From the NCBI RefSeq assembly GCF_048381675.1, contig NZ_JBLWIS010000002.1:434001-498000 (forward strand): a DNA stretch of 64,000 nucleotides. Reading direction: 5' to 3'. The position numbers were made by a program, and so were the translations under genes. Positions within the stretch are counted from its first letter, which is position 1. The number at the start of each line of letters is the position of its first letter. Below are positions 51,214-60,507 of the stretch, in pieces. A model generated the notes under the pieces. It was given only the letters and a program-made list of their open reading frames with translations. It searched no databases and was not told the origin of the DNA. Origin of the DNA: Advenella sp048381675 (GTDB lineage Bacteria > Pseudomonadota > Gammaproteobacteria > Burkholderiales > Burkholderiaceae_B).

Positions 51214-51612
51214 TTACCTGATGTTGTTTTCTTGCCAGTGCTGCACACGAACGAGGCGATTTCCCGCCCTTAACGACAATTCCGCCCAGTTTCCCTTGAT
51301 AACGACATATGGATCATTACGATGATAAGGCAAGGGTTTCTCACCCTCAGGATAAGCAGCAAAAATTGCCGGTACCGCAACATCAGGCGCAAACTGCAAC
51401 CATATTTCATCGCCCGTACTAAAAACCTGCAAAGGCGCAATAGCAGGGTCGCCACTTAACGACCAATCAAAAGAATATTGGTTTACGCTGCGGTTGGATA
51501 TTTCCCATTGGGGGTAAAGCCGTTTACGGACCAGCCATTCGGGCTGCGTAGCGCAACCCGCCAGCACGCCTGCCAATAGCAGACAGCCCAAAAGCCGATT
51601 TTTTCCTGTCAT
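51214..51612 (-). CDS. Lipoprotein with VirB9/TrbG-like segment
   Basis: 132 residues from the ATG at 51610-51612; the lipobox LLLAGVLAGC precedes ATQPEWLVRKRLYP. The rest, VFSTGDEIWLQFAPDVAVPAIFAAYPEG and PYVVIKGNWAELSLRAGNRLV, resembles the beta-rich N-domain of VirB9/TrbG/CagX proteins (phrases such as 'IQFxPxxPxPAIF'). No secretion or conjugation genes are near. The function is unknown. It stands alone, in the same orientation as the reductase upstream and alaS downstream. Confidence 0.7.
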   Translation of the reverse strand: MTGKNRLLGCLLLAGVLAGCATQPEWLVRKRLYPQWEISNRSVNQYSFDWSLSGDPAIAPLQVFSTGDEIWLQFAPDVAVPAIFAAYPEGEKPLPYHRNDPYVVIKGNWAELSLRAGNRLVRVQHWQENNIR

Positions 51613-51736
51613 GTTTAGCCTGATTGAAATTACAAAACCCAAGCATCATGCAACGGAAAAAATAGCCCGACAAGCTGCGAAATTTACGGACGGATAAAAA
51701 CGCAGCATGCCGTACAAAACAATATCAGCCTAAAAA

Positions 51737-52792
51737 TCAGGCCTTGGCGGCTTCCTGCATTGCCGTATCCGCCTCGGAAGTAAAGGAGTCGGCATAAAAC
51801 TCGCTTTCAGGCAGGCTGCAGTTGGCCACAAACTCTTTACGGGCACTGCTTACCATAATAGGTGCGCCACAGGCATAAACCTGATGTGACGACAAATCAG
51901 GAAAGTCCTCAACAATTGCCTTATGCACAAACCCCGTGCGACCACGCCAATTATCTTCAGGCAAGGCATCGGAAATAACCGGCACAAAAGTAAAGAATGG
52001 CAATTGTTGTTCCCATTGCTTGACCAGCTCGCTCATGTACAGGTCTTTTGGCCTGCGGCCGCCCCAATACAGGGTAACCGGGCGGGTAATGCCTTTTTCA
52101 ATAAGGGCTTCCATCATGGCTTTGACCGGCGCAAAACCGGTTCCGCTAACGATGAACACAATCGGCTTGTCAGAGTCTTCACGCAAGAAGAACGAGCCTA
52201 GCGGCCCTTCCGCACGCAAGATTTCACGCACTTTCATTTGCGTGGCGCCAGTACCAAACACGTGATCGGTAAAAACACCGCCAGGCATATGGCGAATATG
52301 CAGCTCTACAGGTTCATTGCCATTAGGCGCCGAAGCCATGGAATAACTGCGGCGACGGCCATCTTTAAGAATGAATTCAACATATTGGCCAGCGTAATAG
52401 CGGAATGGCTCGGCAGCGGGCATTTGCAGCTTGAGAACCATGACATCGTCGGCCACTTTTTCCATTTCGATCACACGAACCGGCATTTTCCTGACTTGAA
52501 TATCGCTAGCCATGCGGATTTCGCGGCTTTCAATTTCAAGGTCACTGGTGGCGCTTGCCTGACAGAACAAGGTCAGGCCCTGCTCTTTTTCTTCCTCGCT
52601 GACCACCTGGGAAACAGCTGGAGACTGCTCTATGGTTCCGGAAAGAACCTTACCTTTACATGAACCGCATGAACCGCTTTTGCAGCTGTATGGAAGAATG
52701 ATGCCAGCCTCAAGAGCCGCATCAAGAATCGTTTGCCCTTCTTTGGCAATAAATTGATGGTTACTTGGGTGAACCGTAATATTGAAGCTCAT
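51737..52792 (-). CDS. Ferredoxin-NAD(P)H reductase-type flavoprotein (AscD-like)
   Basis: Domains in order: plant-type [2Fe-2S] ferredoxin (1-90) with PYSCKSGSCGSCKGKVLSG and LTLFCQASA as Cys ligands; FAD-binding (about 100-200) with RRRSYSMASAPN; NAD(P)-binding (about 205-340) with FIVSGTGFAPVKAMMEALI and VYACGAPIM. 351 residues. Such proteins are usually annotated CDP-6-deoxy-delta-3,4-glucoseen reductase or oxygenase reductase; no partner oxygenase is present, so the electron acceptor is unknown. Confidence 0.88.
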   Translation of the reverse strand: MSFNITVHPSNHQFIAKEGQTILDAALEAGIILPYSCKSGSCGSCKGKVLSGTIEQSPAVSQVVSEEEKEQGLTLFCQASATSDLEIESREIRMASDIQVRKMPVRVIEMEKVADDVMVLKLQMPAAEPFRYYAGQYVEFILKDGRRRSYSMASAPNGNEPVELHIRHMPGGVFTDHVFGTGATQMKVREILRAEGPLGSFFLREDSDKPIVFIVSGTGFAPVKAMMEALIEKGITRPVTLYWGGRRPKDLYMSELVKQWEQQLPFFTFVPVISDALPEDNWRGRTGFVHKAIVEDFPDLSSHQVYACGAPIMVSSARKEFVANCSLPESEFYADSFTSEADTAMQEAAKA

Positions 52793-52890
52793 AATATATT
52801 TAAAATTCGTTTATTTATTTTAAATGAAAGTGATCGTGACATAACTTCTTGCAATTATGACACGATCAGGCACGGGCAAATTGTTTACTG

Positions 52891-55197
52891 TCAGATTACC
52901 GGAAAAAGAACCGCCTGTTTCATACGCACATCAAGCTGCTTTCCCTTACGGGCACGTTTGCCGATATATTCCTGCAAATCACCCAAAGCCAGGATTTCAT
53001 CAACCTGCTTGTTCCGGTAGATGCCGGAGATCGTCAGGCCCTGTTCACTAATCGGGATGAGTTGCTCCAGCTTATCGTTTTTATCCAGCGTCATCAGGAT
53101 CGTTCCCCTTCCGCCACCCGACAAAGCCTTGACTTCGCTTAATTCGATGACCAGAAAACGTCCCGCTGCCGTAAGCATGGCTAGGTATTTGGCATTATCA
53201 AACAGGGGAACCGGACGCATCAGGACATCGCCTTTTTCAAGGGTAATGAACTGCTTGCCCGCTTTCTGGCGACTGCTCATATCAGACACCCGGGCACTGA
53301 AACCCAGACCACCGGCTTGGGCCAACAGCCAGCGACCGTTAGTAGGACCTGCAATAATATGAATAATGTGCGTCCCGCTTTCAAGATCAACCATGGAAGT
53401 AATGGGTTGACCATCGCCACGCGCCGAAGGCAAACTGCCCACCGGCACCGAATACACGCGTCCGTTATCACCAATTCCTATAACCGTATCAGTGCTTCGA
53501 CACTCATAGGCAGCATAAAGCTTGTCACCCGATTTGAAATTGAATTGATTGATGTCGTGACCATGCCCCTGACGGGAACGCAACCACCCTTTTTCAGAAA
53601 CAATCACTGTTACCGGCTCATCCACCACTTTGGTTTCAATTATGGCACGTTCCGCTTCCTGGATCACCGTTCTGCGATCATCACCGTATTTTTTGGCATC
53701 AGCTTCTATTTCCTTGATGATCAGGCGTTTCAGGGCACCGGGATTATCCAGCAAGTCTTGCAGCTTGAGCTGTTCCTGCTGCTTGTCTTTCAACTCCTGC
53801 TCTATCTTGATGCCTTCCAGACGTGCAAGTTGACGCAAACGCATTTCCAGAATATCTTCCGCCTGGCGCTCGGTCAGGTTAAATCGATCCATTAATGCAA
53901 CCCTGGGCTCATCGGAATCACGAATAGTCTGGATGACCTCATCAATATTCAGATATACCAGCATCCGCCCTTCAAGCACATGAATCCGGTCAAGCACCTT
54001 ATCCAGACGATGGCGACTGCGGCGTGTGACGGTTTGCGTCCTGAACTCAAGCCATTCATCTAGAATGGTCCGCAAATCACGCTGGCGTGGACGTCCGTCA
54101 ATCCCAATACACACCAGGTTAATAGACACACTGCTTTCCATGCTGGTGTGAGCCAACAGCAAATTGACAAATTCATCACGGTCTATGCGTGAAGACTTAG
54201 GCTCAAAGACAAGCCTTACTGCCGCATCCTTGCCTGACTCATCGCGCACTGCATCCAGCATGGCCAGCATGCTGGCCTTGTTGTTCTGCTGTTCGGCCGA
54301 TAAAGATTTTTTGCCTGACTTGACTTTTGGATTGGTGATTTCCTCGATTTCTTCCAGCACTTTTTGCCCGGAAGTATTCGGCGGCAATTCGGTAACCACC
54401 AATTGCCATTGGCTACGTGCCATTTCTTCAAATACCCAGCGGGCGCGTGCTTTTAAAGAACCCTTGCCACTGGAATAAATGGCCGCAATTTCTTCACGGG
54501 AAGAAATGATTTGCGCCCCCCCGGAAAAATCGGGGCCAGGAATAATTTCATAAAGCTCTTCATTACTGGTTTTAGGCTGCTTAAGCAACGTGACACAAGC
54601 CTGAGCCACTTCATACAAATTATGCGAAGGAATTTCTGTGGCCATACCAACAGCAATGCCAGAGGCACCATTTAGCAACATGACCGGCAGGCGTGCCGGC
54701 AGCATTTGGGGCTCCTGCTGACTGCCATCATAGTTCGGCGTAAAATCTACCGTACCCTCATCAAGCTCATCAAGCAGCAAAGCAGCGATAGGCGTTAACC
54801 TGGCTTCGGTATACCGCATGGCGGCCGCACCATCACCATCGCGAGAGCCAAAATTGCCTTGTCCGTCTACCAACGGATAGCGCAAGGAAAAGCTTTGTGC
54901 CATACGAACCAAGGCATCATAGGCGGCCTGGTCACCATGCGGGTGATATTTACCCAGCACATCCCCCACAACCCGGGCGGATTTCACCGGCTTGGCACCG
55001 GCACGCAAACCCATTTCGTTCATGGCATACAAAATACGGCGCTGTACAGGCTTTTGCCCATCACCCACGTCGGGCAGAGCCCTGCCCTTTACCACTGAAA
55101 CCGCATAGTCAAGATAGGCCTGCTCAGCATAATGCCCCAGCGTGATGGTTTCTTCTTCACCGGGCTCGTTATTCAACTTCGTATCCAATTCACTCAT
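52891..55197 (-). CDS. parC: DNA topoisomerase IV subunit A
   Basis: Decatenating type II topoisomerase, breakage-reunion subunit, 768 residues. It has ALPDVGDGQKPVQRRILYAM, GKYHPHGDQAAYDALVRMAQ and the catalytic Tyr129 in AAMRYTEARLT. The C-terminal beta-pinwheel region runs from about 500. At the position equivalent to E. coli Ser80 in the quinolone-resistance region there is Gln90, and Asp94 at the position of Glu84. The start overlaps the parE stop by one base. Confidence 0.95.
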   Translation of the reverse strand: MSELDTKLNNEPGEEETITLGHYAEQAYLDYAVSVVKGRALPDVGDGQKPVQRRILYAMNEMGLRAGAKPVKSARVVGDVLGKYHPHGDQAAYDALVRMAQSFSLRYPLVDGQGNFGSRDGDGAAAMRYTEARLTPIAALLLDELDEGTVDFTPNYDGSQQEPQMLPARLPVMLLNGASGIAVGMATEIPSHNLYEVAQACVTLLKQPKTSNEELYEIIPGPDFSGGAQIISSREEIAAIYSSGKGSLKARARWVFEEMARSQWQLVVTELPPNTSGQKVLEEIEEITNPKVKSGKKSLSAEQQNNKASMLAMLDAVRDESGKDAAVRLVFEPKSSRIDRDEFVNLLLAHTSMESSVSINLVCIGIDGRPRQRDLRTILDEWLEFRTQTVTRRSRHRLDKVLDRIHVLEGRMLVYLNIDEVIQTIRDSDEPRVALMDRFNLTERQAEDILEMRLRQLARLEGIKIEQELKDKQQEQLKLQDLLDNPGALKRLIIKEIEADAKKYGDDRRTVIQEAERAIIETKVVDEPVTVIVSEKGWLRSRQGHGHDINQFNFKSGDKLYAAYECRSTDTVIGIGDNGRVYSVPVGSLPSARGDGQPITSMVDLESGTHIIHIIAGPTNGRWLLAQAGGLGFSARVSDMSSRQKAGKQFITLEKGDVLMRPVPLFDNAKYLAMLTAAGRFLVIELSEVKALSGGGRGTILMTLDKNDKLEQLIPISEQGLTISGIYRNKQVDEILALGDLQEYIGKRARKGKQLDVRMKQAVLFPVI

Positions 55198-57203
55198 TAC
55201 ACATCCAATTCGGCCAGATTGCCTTTATCTTCGATCCAGGCGCGTCGCTGTGACGACTCACCTTTGCCCATTAGCATGTCAAACATATTATTAGTCTCTT
55301 CAGGACTCAATGCACCGTAGCCTACCGGTAACAAACGGCGGGTATCCGGATTCATGGTGGTTTCCCACAACTGTTCTGGACTCATTTCACCCAAGCCCTT
55401 GAAGCGGCTGATAGACAAAGCAGACTGCTTAACCCCTTCGGCATTGACCAGTTTATCTTGCACCGCATCCAGTTCGGCCTGGTCAAGACAGTAAATTTTC
55501 CTTGCTGGGCGCTTGCCCTGTGCCGGCACATCAACCCTGAACAGAGGCGGCTTGGCAATAAATACAAAGCCATTTTCAACCAGACGCGGAAAGTGTTTGT
55601 AAAACAGCGTCAGCAACAGAACCTGAATGTGAGAGCCATCAACGTCAGCATCGGAAAGAATGCAAATGCGGCGATAACGCAAGCCTGACAAGTCAGGATG
55701 ATCATTTGGCCCATGCGGATCCACACCAACCGCAACCGAAATATCATGAATTTCATTATTGGCAAACAGACGGTCCCGATCAACTTCCCAGGCATTCAGC
55801 ACTTTACCGCGCAAGGGTAAAATCGCCTGAAATTCCTTATCCCTGCCCATCTTGGCAGAACCACCCGCCGAATCACCCTCGACCAGAAAAACTTCCGTAC
55901 GGGTATTGTCGTGTGATTCGCAATCAGTCAGCTTGCCCGGCAAAACCGCAACCCCCGAGCTTTTTCGCTTCTCGATTTTCTGGTTGGAGCGGGTACGGGC
56001 CTGGGCCTGGCGAATAGCCAGTTCAGCCAGTTTCTTACCATACTCAACATTGCTGTTCAGCCACAATTCAAGGGCACTTTTGGAAAATCCCCCGACCAGC
56101 CTTACCGCATCGCGGCTATTCAGGCGTTCTTTGATTTGCCCCTGAAACTGGGGATCCAGAACCTTGGCGGACAGCACAAAACTGGCCCGTGAGAAAACGT
56201 CTTCCGGCAACAGTTTGATGCCCTTTGGCAATAAACTGTGCAGATCGGCAAAGTTCTTTAATGCATTGAACAGGCCCTCACGCAGGCCAGACTCGTGGGT
56301 GCCCCCCGCTGAAGTGGGGATCAGATTGACATAAGATTCACGAATCACCGCACCTTCGGTTGTCCAGCAAACCACCCATTCAGCCCCTTCTCCCACCGCA
56401 AAGGTTTCATGGTTTTTGCCTGCATACTCTTTGCCAGCGAACATGGGAATCAACAACTCGGTATCAGCCAGGGCCTCTTTCAGATATCCCTGCAAGCCGT
56501 CCTCATAGTACCATTGCCGCGACTCACCCGTTTTTTCCAGGGTTAATGAAACCTTGATGCCTGGCATAAGCACGGCTTTGCTACGCAGCAAATGTGCCAG
56601 CTCGGCCAGAGGGATAGTGGGCGAATCAAAATATTTGCTATCAGGCCAGACGCGGACACGCGTACCCGTTTTTTTACGTGGTGCTGAACCAGACGTTACG
56701 TGCAGGGGAGTAAGTACATTGCCACCATCCGCAAAAACCAGTTCGTTAATTTTGCCATCACGCCACACCTGCACTTCAAGACGATGGGACAAGGCATTGG
56801 TTACTGATACCCCCACCCCGTGCAAACCGCCAGAAAACGCATAGGCACCACCCGCTTTTTTATCAAACTTGCCCCCTGCGTGCAGGCGGGTAAATACGAT
56901 TTCAACCACGGGCACTTTTTCTTCAGGATGCAGACCAGTCGGAATACCCCGACCGTCATCCTCAACCGTCACACTATGATCCGTGTGTAAAATAACCTGG
57001 ATATGTTTTCCGTAACCGGCCAGCGCCTCATCGGCTGCATTATCAATGACTTCCTGAATGATATGCAGCGGATTTTCAGTCCGCGTATACATTCCAGGCC
57101 GCTCACGAACGGGTTCAAGCCCTTTCAGAACCCTGATGGAAGCCTCGTCATAACTTGTTTTGATCGCCACGTTAGTCTCTATACTGTGCAAAAAAACAGA
57201 CAT
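55197..57203 (-). CDS. parE: DNA topoisomerase IV subunit B
   Basis: ATPase subunit of topoisomerase IV, 668 residues. The GHKL ATPase part has EVIDNAADEALAGYG, VEDDGRGIPTGLHP and SGGLHGVGVSVTNAL. The TOPRIM domain shows EVFLVEGDSAGGSAKMGRDK and ILSDADVDGSHIQVLLLTLFY. RFKGLGEMSPEQLWETTMNP is near the end. The start is uncertain: the ATG at 57203 lacks a strong ribosome site, and a GTG giving VAIKTSYDEASIRVLKG is nearer the family N-terminus. parE-parC are co-transcribed. Confidence 0.95.
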   Translation of the reverse strand: MSVFLHSIETNVAIKTSYDEASIRVLKGLEPVRERPGMYTRTENPLHIIQEVIDNAADEALAGYGKHIQVILHTDHSVTVEDDGRGIPTGLHPEEKVPVVEIVFTRLHAGGKFDKKAGGAYAFSGGLHGVGVSVTNALSHRLEVQVWRDGKINELVFADGGNVLTPLHVTSGSAPRKKTGTRVRVWPDSKYFDSPTIPLAELAHLLRSKAVLMPGIKVSLTLEKTGESRQWYYEDGLQGYLKEALADTELLIPMFAGKEYAGKNHETFAVGEGAEWVVCWTTEGAVIRESYVNLIPTSAGGTHESGLREGLFNALKNFADLHSLLPKGIKLLPEDVFSRASFVLSAKVLDPQFQGQIKERLNSRDAVRLVGGFSKSALELWLNSNVEYGKKLAELAIRQAQARTRSNQKIEKRKSSGVAVLPGKLTDCESHDNTRTEVFLVEGDSAGGSAKMGRDKEFQAILPLRGKVLNAWEVDRDRLFANNEIHDISVAVGVDPHGPNDHPDLSGLRYRRICILSDADVDGSHIQVLLLTLFYKHFPRLVENGFVFIAKPPLFRVDVPAQGKRPARKIYCLDQAELDAVQDKLVNAEGVKQSALSISRFKGLGEMSPEQLWETTMNPDTRRLLPVGYGALSPEETNNMFDMLMGKGESSQRRAWIEDKGNLAELDV

Positions 57204-57380
57204 TTTAAAGTCTGATTAGTGATTTTGTCGTGCCATCCGGGCATTTTCGTACAATCTTTAGATATAAGTGTTATTCTTACACAAATCGCAGTACACATTT
57301 TGTTCCTGAAACAAGCGGACAACCTTACATTCCCAGTGTACTTGGCTATTCAAATTTCACCAATATAAAATTTAATTCGT

Positions 57381-57707
57381 ATGAGCGATACTATCAAACA
57401 CGCGACTGAAGCCAGCTTTAACGCTGATGTTCTCAAGTCTGACAAACCCGTACTGGTTGACTATTGGGCACCTTGGTGTGGCCCCTGTAAAGCCATTGCC
57501 CCCGTCCTTGAAGAAGTTGCCAAAGAATACGAAGGACGCCTGCAAGTCGTCAAGGTAGACGTCCAGGATCACCCTGAAGTTGCTGCACAATTCGGCATTC
57601 GCGGTATCCCCACCCTAATGGTGTTCAAACACGGCGAAGCCGTTGCCACCAAAGTTGGTGCCGTTAACAAAGCACAACTTACCAGCTTTATCGATAGCGC
57701 CCTCTAA
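57381..57707 (+). CDS. trxA: Thioredoxin 1
   Basis: Cytoplasmic protein-disulfide reductase, 108 residues. The active site is YWAPWCGPCKAIAPVLEE (Cys33, Cys36). FGIRGIPTLMVFKHGE contains the cis-Pro. It is followed by a hairpin and then rho on the same strand, the conserved trxA-rho order. Confidence 0.97.
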   Translation: MSDTIKHATEASFNADVLKSDKPVLVDYWAPWCGPCKAIAPVLEEVAKEYEGRLQVVKVDVQDHPEVAAQFGIRGIPTLMVFKHGEAVATKVGAVNKAQLTSFIDSAL

Positions 57708-57734
57708 AATCATCCAACGTATTTTATTCGTCGC

Positions 57735-57760
57735 GCGGGCTCATCCGTAGCCCGCCAATT
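57735..57760 (+). terminator. Hairpin between trxA and rho
   Basis: GCGGGCT (57735-57741) and AGCCCGC (57749-57755) form a 7-bp GC-rich stem with a 7-base loop, followed by CAATTTCTC. The T-run is short, so it may be a partial terminator that lets some transcripts reach rho. Confidence 0.6.
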
Positions 57761-57792
57761 TCTCATTCCCTATTTTATTCTTATTAAAAATA

Positions 57793-59049
57793 ATGCATCT
57801 TAATGAACTCAAGGCACTGCATGTGTCGCAGCTGCTTGAAATGGCAGCCACCCTGGAAATAGACAACGCAAACCGTTTTCGCAAGCAAGAACTCATGTTT
57901 GCCATCATGAAACGACGGGCAAAACAAGGCGAACAAATTTTCGGTGATGGTGTCCTCGAGGTTCTTCCTGACGGCTTTGGTTTCCTGCGCTCTCCAGAAA
58001 CTTCTTACCTGGCCAGCACAGACGACATTTATATTTCCCCCTCACAAATTCGCCGTTTCAACCTGCATACTGGCGACTCCATCGAAGGTGAAGTTCGTGT
58101 TCCCAAAGACGGCGAGCGTTATTTTGCATTAGTCAAGGTTGAAAAAGTCAACGGTGTGGCCCCTGAACTGATGAAACACCGGATCATGTTCGAAAACCTC
58201 ACGCCATTGCACCCGAACAAACCGATGATTTTCGAGCGTGATATCAAAAGCGAAGAAAACTACACCGGTCGGATCCTGGATATTTTCGCCCCTATGGGCA
58301 AAGGCCAGCGCGCACTGATTGTAGCCAGCCCAAAATCCGGTAAAACCGTCATGATGCAGCACATTGCGCACTCCATCTCGGCCAACTATCCGGATGCCGT
58401 CCTGATTGTCCTACTGGTTGACGAACGTCCTGAAGAAGTGACTGAAATGCAACGCACCGTTCGCGGTGAAGTGGTTGCCTCTACGTTTGACGAACCCGCT
58501 ACCCGTCACGTACAAGTAGCTGAAATGGTCATTGAAAAAGCCAAGCGTCTGGTTGAGCTGAAAAAAGACGTGGTTATTTTGCTGGACTCCATCACCCGTC
58601 TGGCCCGCGCCTACAACACGGTTGTACCGGCCTCGGGTAAAGTATTAACCGGTGGTGTGGATGCCAACGCACTGCAACGCCCCAAACGCTTCTTTGGCGC
58701 AGCACGTAACCTTGAAGAAGGCGGCTCCCTTACCATTATTGGCACTGCCCTGATTGAAACCGGCAGCCGCATGGACGAGGTCATTTACGAAGAGTTTAAA
58801 GGCACCGGCAACTCCGAGGTTCATCTTGAGCGTCGCCTGGCTGAAAAACGCCTGTATCCTGCCATCAACCTGAACAAAACCGGCACACGACGCGAAGAAC
58901 TGCTAATGAAGCCCGAAACCTTGCAAAAAGTCTGGGTGCTGCGTAAATTTATTCATGAAATGGATGAAATTGAATCCATGGAATTCATTATGGATAAAAT
59001 CCGCGCAACGAAAAACAATGACCAGTTTTTCGATATGATGAAAAAATAA
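57793..59049 (+). CDS. rho: Transcription termination factor Rho
   Basis: Hexameric RNA-dependent ATPase that terminates transcription. The N-terminal RNA-binding domain begins MHLNELKALHVSQLLEMA and contains DGFGFLRSPETSYLASTDDIYISPSQIRRF. The P-loop is VASPKSGKTVMMQHIA, Walker B VVILLDSITRLARAYN, then the Q-loop and R-loop region with SGKVLTGGVDANALQRPKRFFGAARN. 418 residues, the usual compact form. Confidence 0.97.
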   Translation: MHLNELKALHVSQLLEMAATLEIDNANRFRKQELMFAIMKRRAKQGEQIFGDGVLEVLPDGFGFLRSPETSYLASTDDIYISPSQIRRFNLHTGDSIEGEVRVPKDGERYFALVKVEKVNGVAPELMKHRIMFENLTPLHPNKPMIFERDIKSEENYTGRILDIFAPMGKGQRALIVASPKSGKTVMMQHIAHSISANYPDAVLIVLLVDERPEEVTEMQRTVRGEVVASTFDEPATRHVQVAEMVIEKAKRLVELKKDVVILLDSITRLARAYNTVVPASGKVLTGGVDANALQRPKRFFGAARNLEEGGSLTIIGTALIETGSRMDEVIYEEFKGTGNSEVHLERRLAEKRLYPAINLNKTGTRREELLMKPETLQKVWVLRKFIHEMDEIESMEFIMDKIRATKNNDQFFDMMKK

Positions 59050-59069
59050 TTTTCATCATCAAGCAAACA

Positions 59070-59100
59070 AAAAGCCTGTTAAATAACGGGCTTTTTTGTT
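59070..59100 (+). terminator. Intrinsic terminator of rho
   Basis: AAAGCCTGTT pairs with AACGGGCTTT (with one G-T/mismatch position) and is followed by a run of T on the plus strand. Confidence 0.8.
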
Positions 59101-59269
59101 TTTAATGCTTTGCTTTCATTCTGTTGCGACAACATGCAGGTAGCAGGTGTTTGTATTGTGATGAACAATACGTTATGCTTGATATAAAGAATTGACAACA
59201 ATAATAATTTATTCCGGCCCAAAATCTTTTCAGGCATTTTTTTATGTCGCACCACTACAGGAGATAAAG

Positions 59270-59461
59270 ATGGAAAAGGATAAAGAGCAAAAACTGATGC
59301 TGATGGATCCGGATACCGGTGAAGTCCACTCACTTCAACACTGGATTGCAACCAAACCCATGTGGGAAGGCTCGCTTTCAAACCCCATGGAAGGGCTGAT
59401 TGAAGTAGTGAAAGACGCACATGGAAAATGGGTTCCCAAACATGAAAAAGGCGCACAATAA
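59270..59461 (+). CDS. Small hydrophilic protein, 63 residues
   Basis: MEKDKEQKLMLMDPDTGEVH, then SLQHWIATKPMWEGSLSNPM, EGLIEVVKDAHGKWVPKHEK and GAQ. No signal peptide or membrane segment and no Cys; two Trp-containing turns (HWIATKPMWEG). The ATG at 59270 has AGGAG seven bases upstream, a strong sign of translation. A 156-residue reading frame on the other strand is its shadow. It stands between the rho terminator and an inverted repeat, probably as its own unit. No family recognised. Confidence 0.7.
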   Translation: MEKDKEQKLMLMDPDTGEVHSLQHWIATKPMWEGSLSNPMEGLIEVVKDAHGKWVPKHEKGAQ

Positions 59462-59475
59462 TCCTGACCTGCCAA

Positions 59476-59499
59476 TGGCCTGATGGGTTAATCAGGCCA
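59476..59499. repeat. 9-bp perfect inverted repeat after the small gene
   Basis: TGGCCTGAT and ATCAGGCCA around GGGTTA, 14 bases after the stop codon of the 63-residue protein. No T-run on either side, so RNA stabilisation or an imperfect terminator are both possible. Confidence 0.5.
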
Positions 59500-59681
59500 A
59501 CCAGACCCAACAGTCGTACTGCACTTCTATTTTTATACCAACGCATCAATCATTCAGCGATACTATCCGTACGGCCCCCATTTATCCCAGCTGTCTTCTT
59601 TGCACAAAACCATGGTTCACATGCTTTAATGCCTGCCCGGGCTTACAATATGAGCTTGTTTAATATCCATCACGTCAAAAC

Positions 59682-60446
59682 ATGTCTGCTTTAGGAATTA
59701 TTGCCGCCTTACACCAGGAAATTGCCAGCCTTTTGGCGCTCATGGAACCAAATATAAAAACTCATCGTATTGGCCAGCGTGATTACCACGAAGGCACGCT
59801 TATGGGGCGTCCCTGTGTGGTCGTTCTTTGCCGCATCGGGAAAGTAGCCGCTGCAGCAACCACGGTTACGCTTATCCGGGAATTCAAGGCAAACGCCATA
59901 CTATTCACGGGAGTTGCCGGCAGCATCAATCAAAAAGTCAACGTCGGTGATGTGGTAGTGGCGAGCCAATTATTACAATATGATATCGACGCCAGCCCGC
60001 TATTTCCCCGTTATGAAATTCCCTTGTTGGGTGTAAGCCATTTCAACGCTGACGCAAACCTTTCGGCACAACTACACCAATGCACACAAGATTACATCCG
60101 TAATGACCTAAACCTGGAACTTGATCCCACTTCCCGAGAAACATTCAGGCTTCACAATCCGCAATGCCATACAGGGATGATCATTAGCGGGGATTGTTTT
60201 GTCAGTGATGTAAACCATTCGATGCAATTACAACAGGACTTACCCGCTGCCTTATGTGTAGAAATGGAAGGAGCCTCGGTTGCCCAGATTTGTTATGAGT
60301 ATGAGGTACCTTTTGCCGTTGTCCGCATCATCTCCGACCAGGCTGACGGTTCGGCACACATTGATTTCAGTGCTTTTCTGGAGCAAGTAGCACGATTTTA
60401 TTCAGCTGGGATTTTAAGGCGATTTTTAGAAACCAGCCTGAATTAA
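59682..60446 (+). CDS. mtnN: 5'-methylthioadenosine/S-adenosylhomocysteine nucleosidase family protein
   Basis: Cleaves MTA and SAH to adenine and a thioribose, recycling by-products of SAM use. Markers: MSALGIIAALHQEIASLLAL, LCRIGKVAAAATTVTLIREF, ILFTGVAGSI, GDVVVASQLLQYDIDASPLF, the substrate loop MEGASVAQICYEYEVPFAVVRIISDQAD with the catalytic Glu and Asp. 254 residues, somewhat longer than E. coli MtnN because of the middle segment. Monocistronic. Confidence 0.9.
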   Translation: MSALGIIAALHQEIASLLALMEPNIKTHRIGQRDYHEGTLMGRPCVVVLCRIGKVAAAATTVTLIREFKANAILFTGVAGSINQKVNVGDVVVASQLLQYDIDASPLFPRYEIPLLGVSHFNADANLSAQLHQCTQDYIRNDLNLELDPTSRETFRLHNPQCHTGMIISGDCFVSDVNHSMQLQQDLPAALCVEMEGASVAQICYEYEVPFAVVRIISDQADGSAHIDFSAFLEQVARFYSAGILRRFLETSLN

Positions 60447-60507
60447 ACCGCCAAACAGTTGCCGGTATCTGCCGACTCATGCCTTCAAATATGCAGGCAT
60501 TTATTGG

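Noticed and set aside
59079..59549. 156-residue minus-strand reading frame
   Set aside because: It overlaps the rho terminator and the 63-residue plus-strand gene, has no ribosome site, and its composition looks like an antisense shadow.
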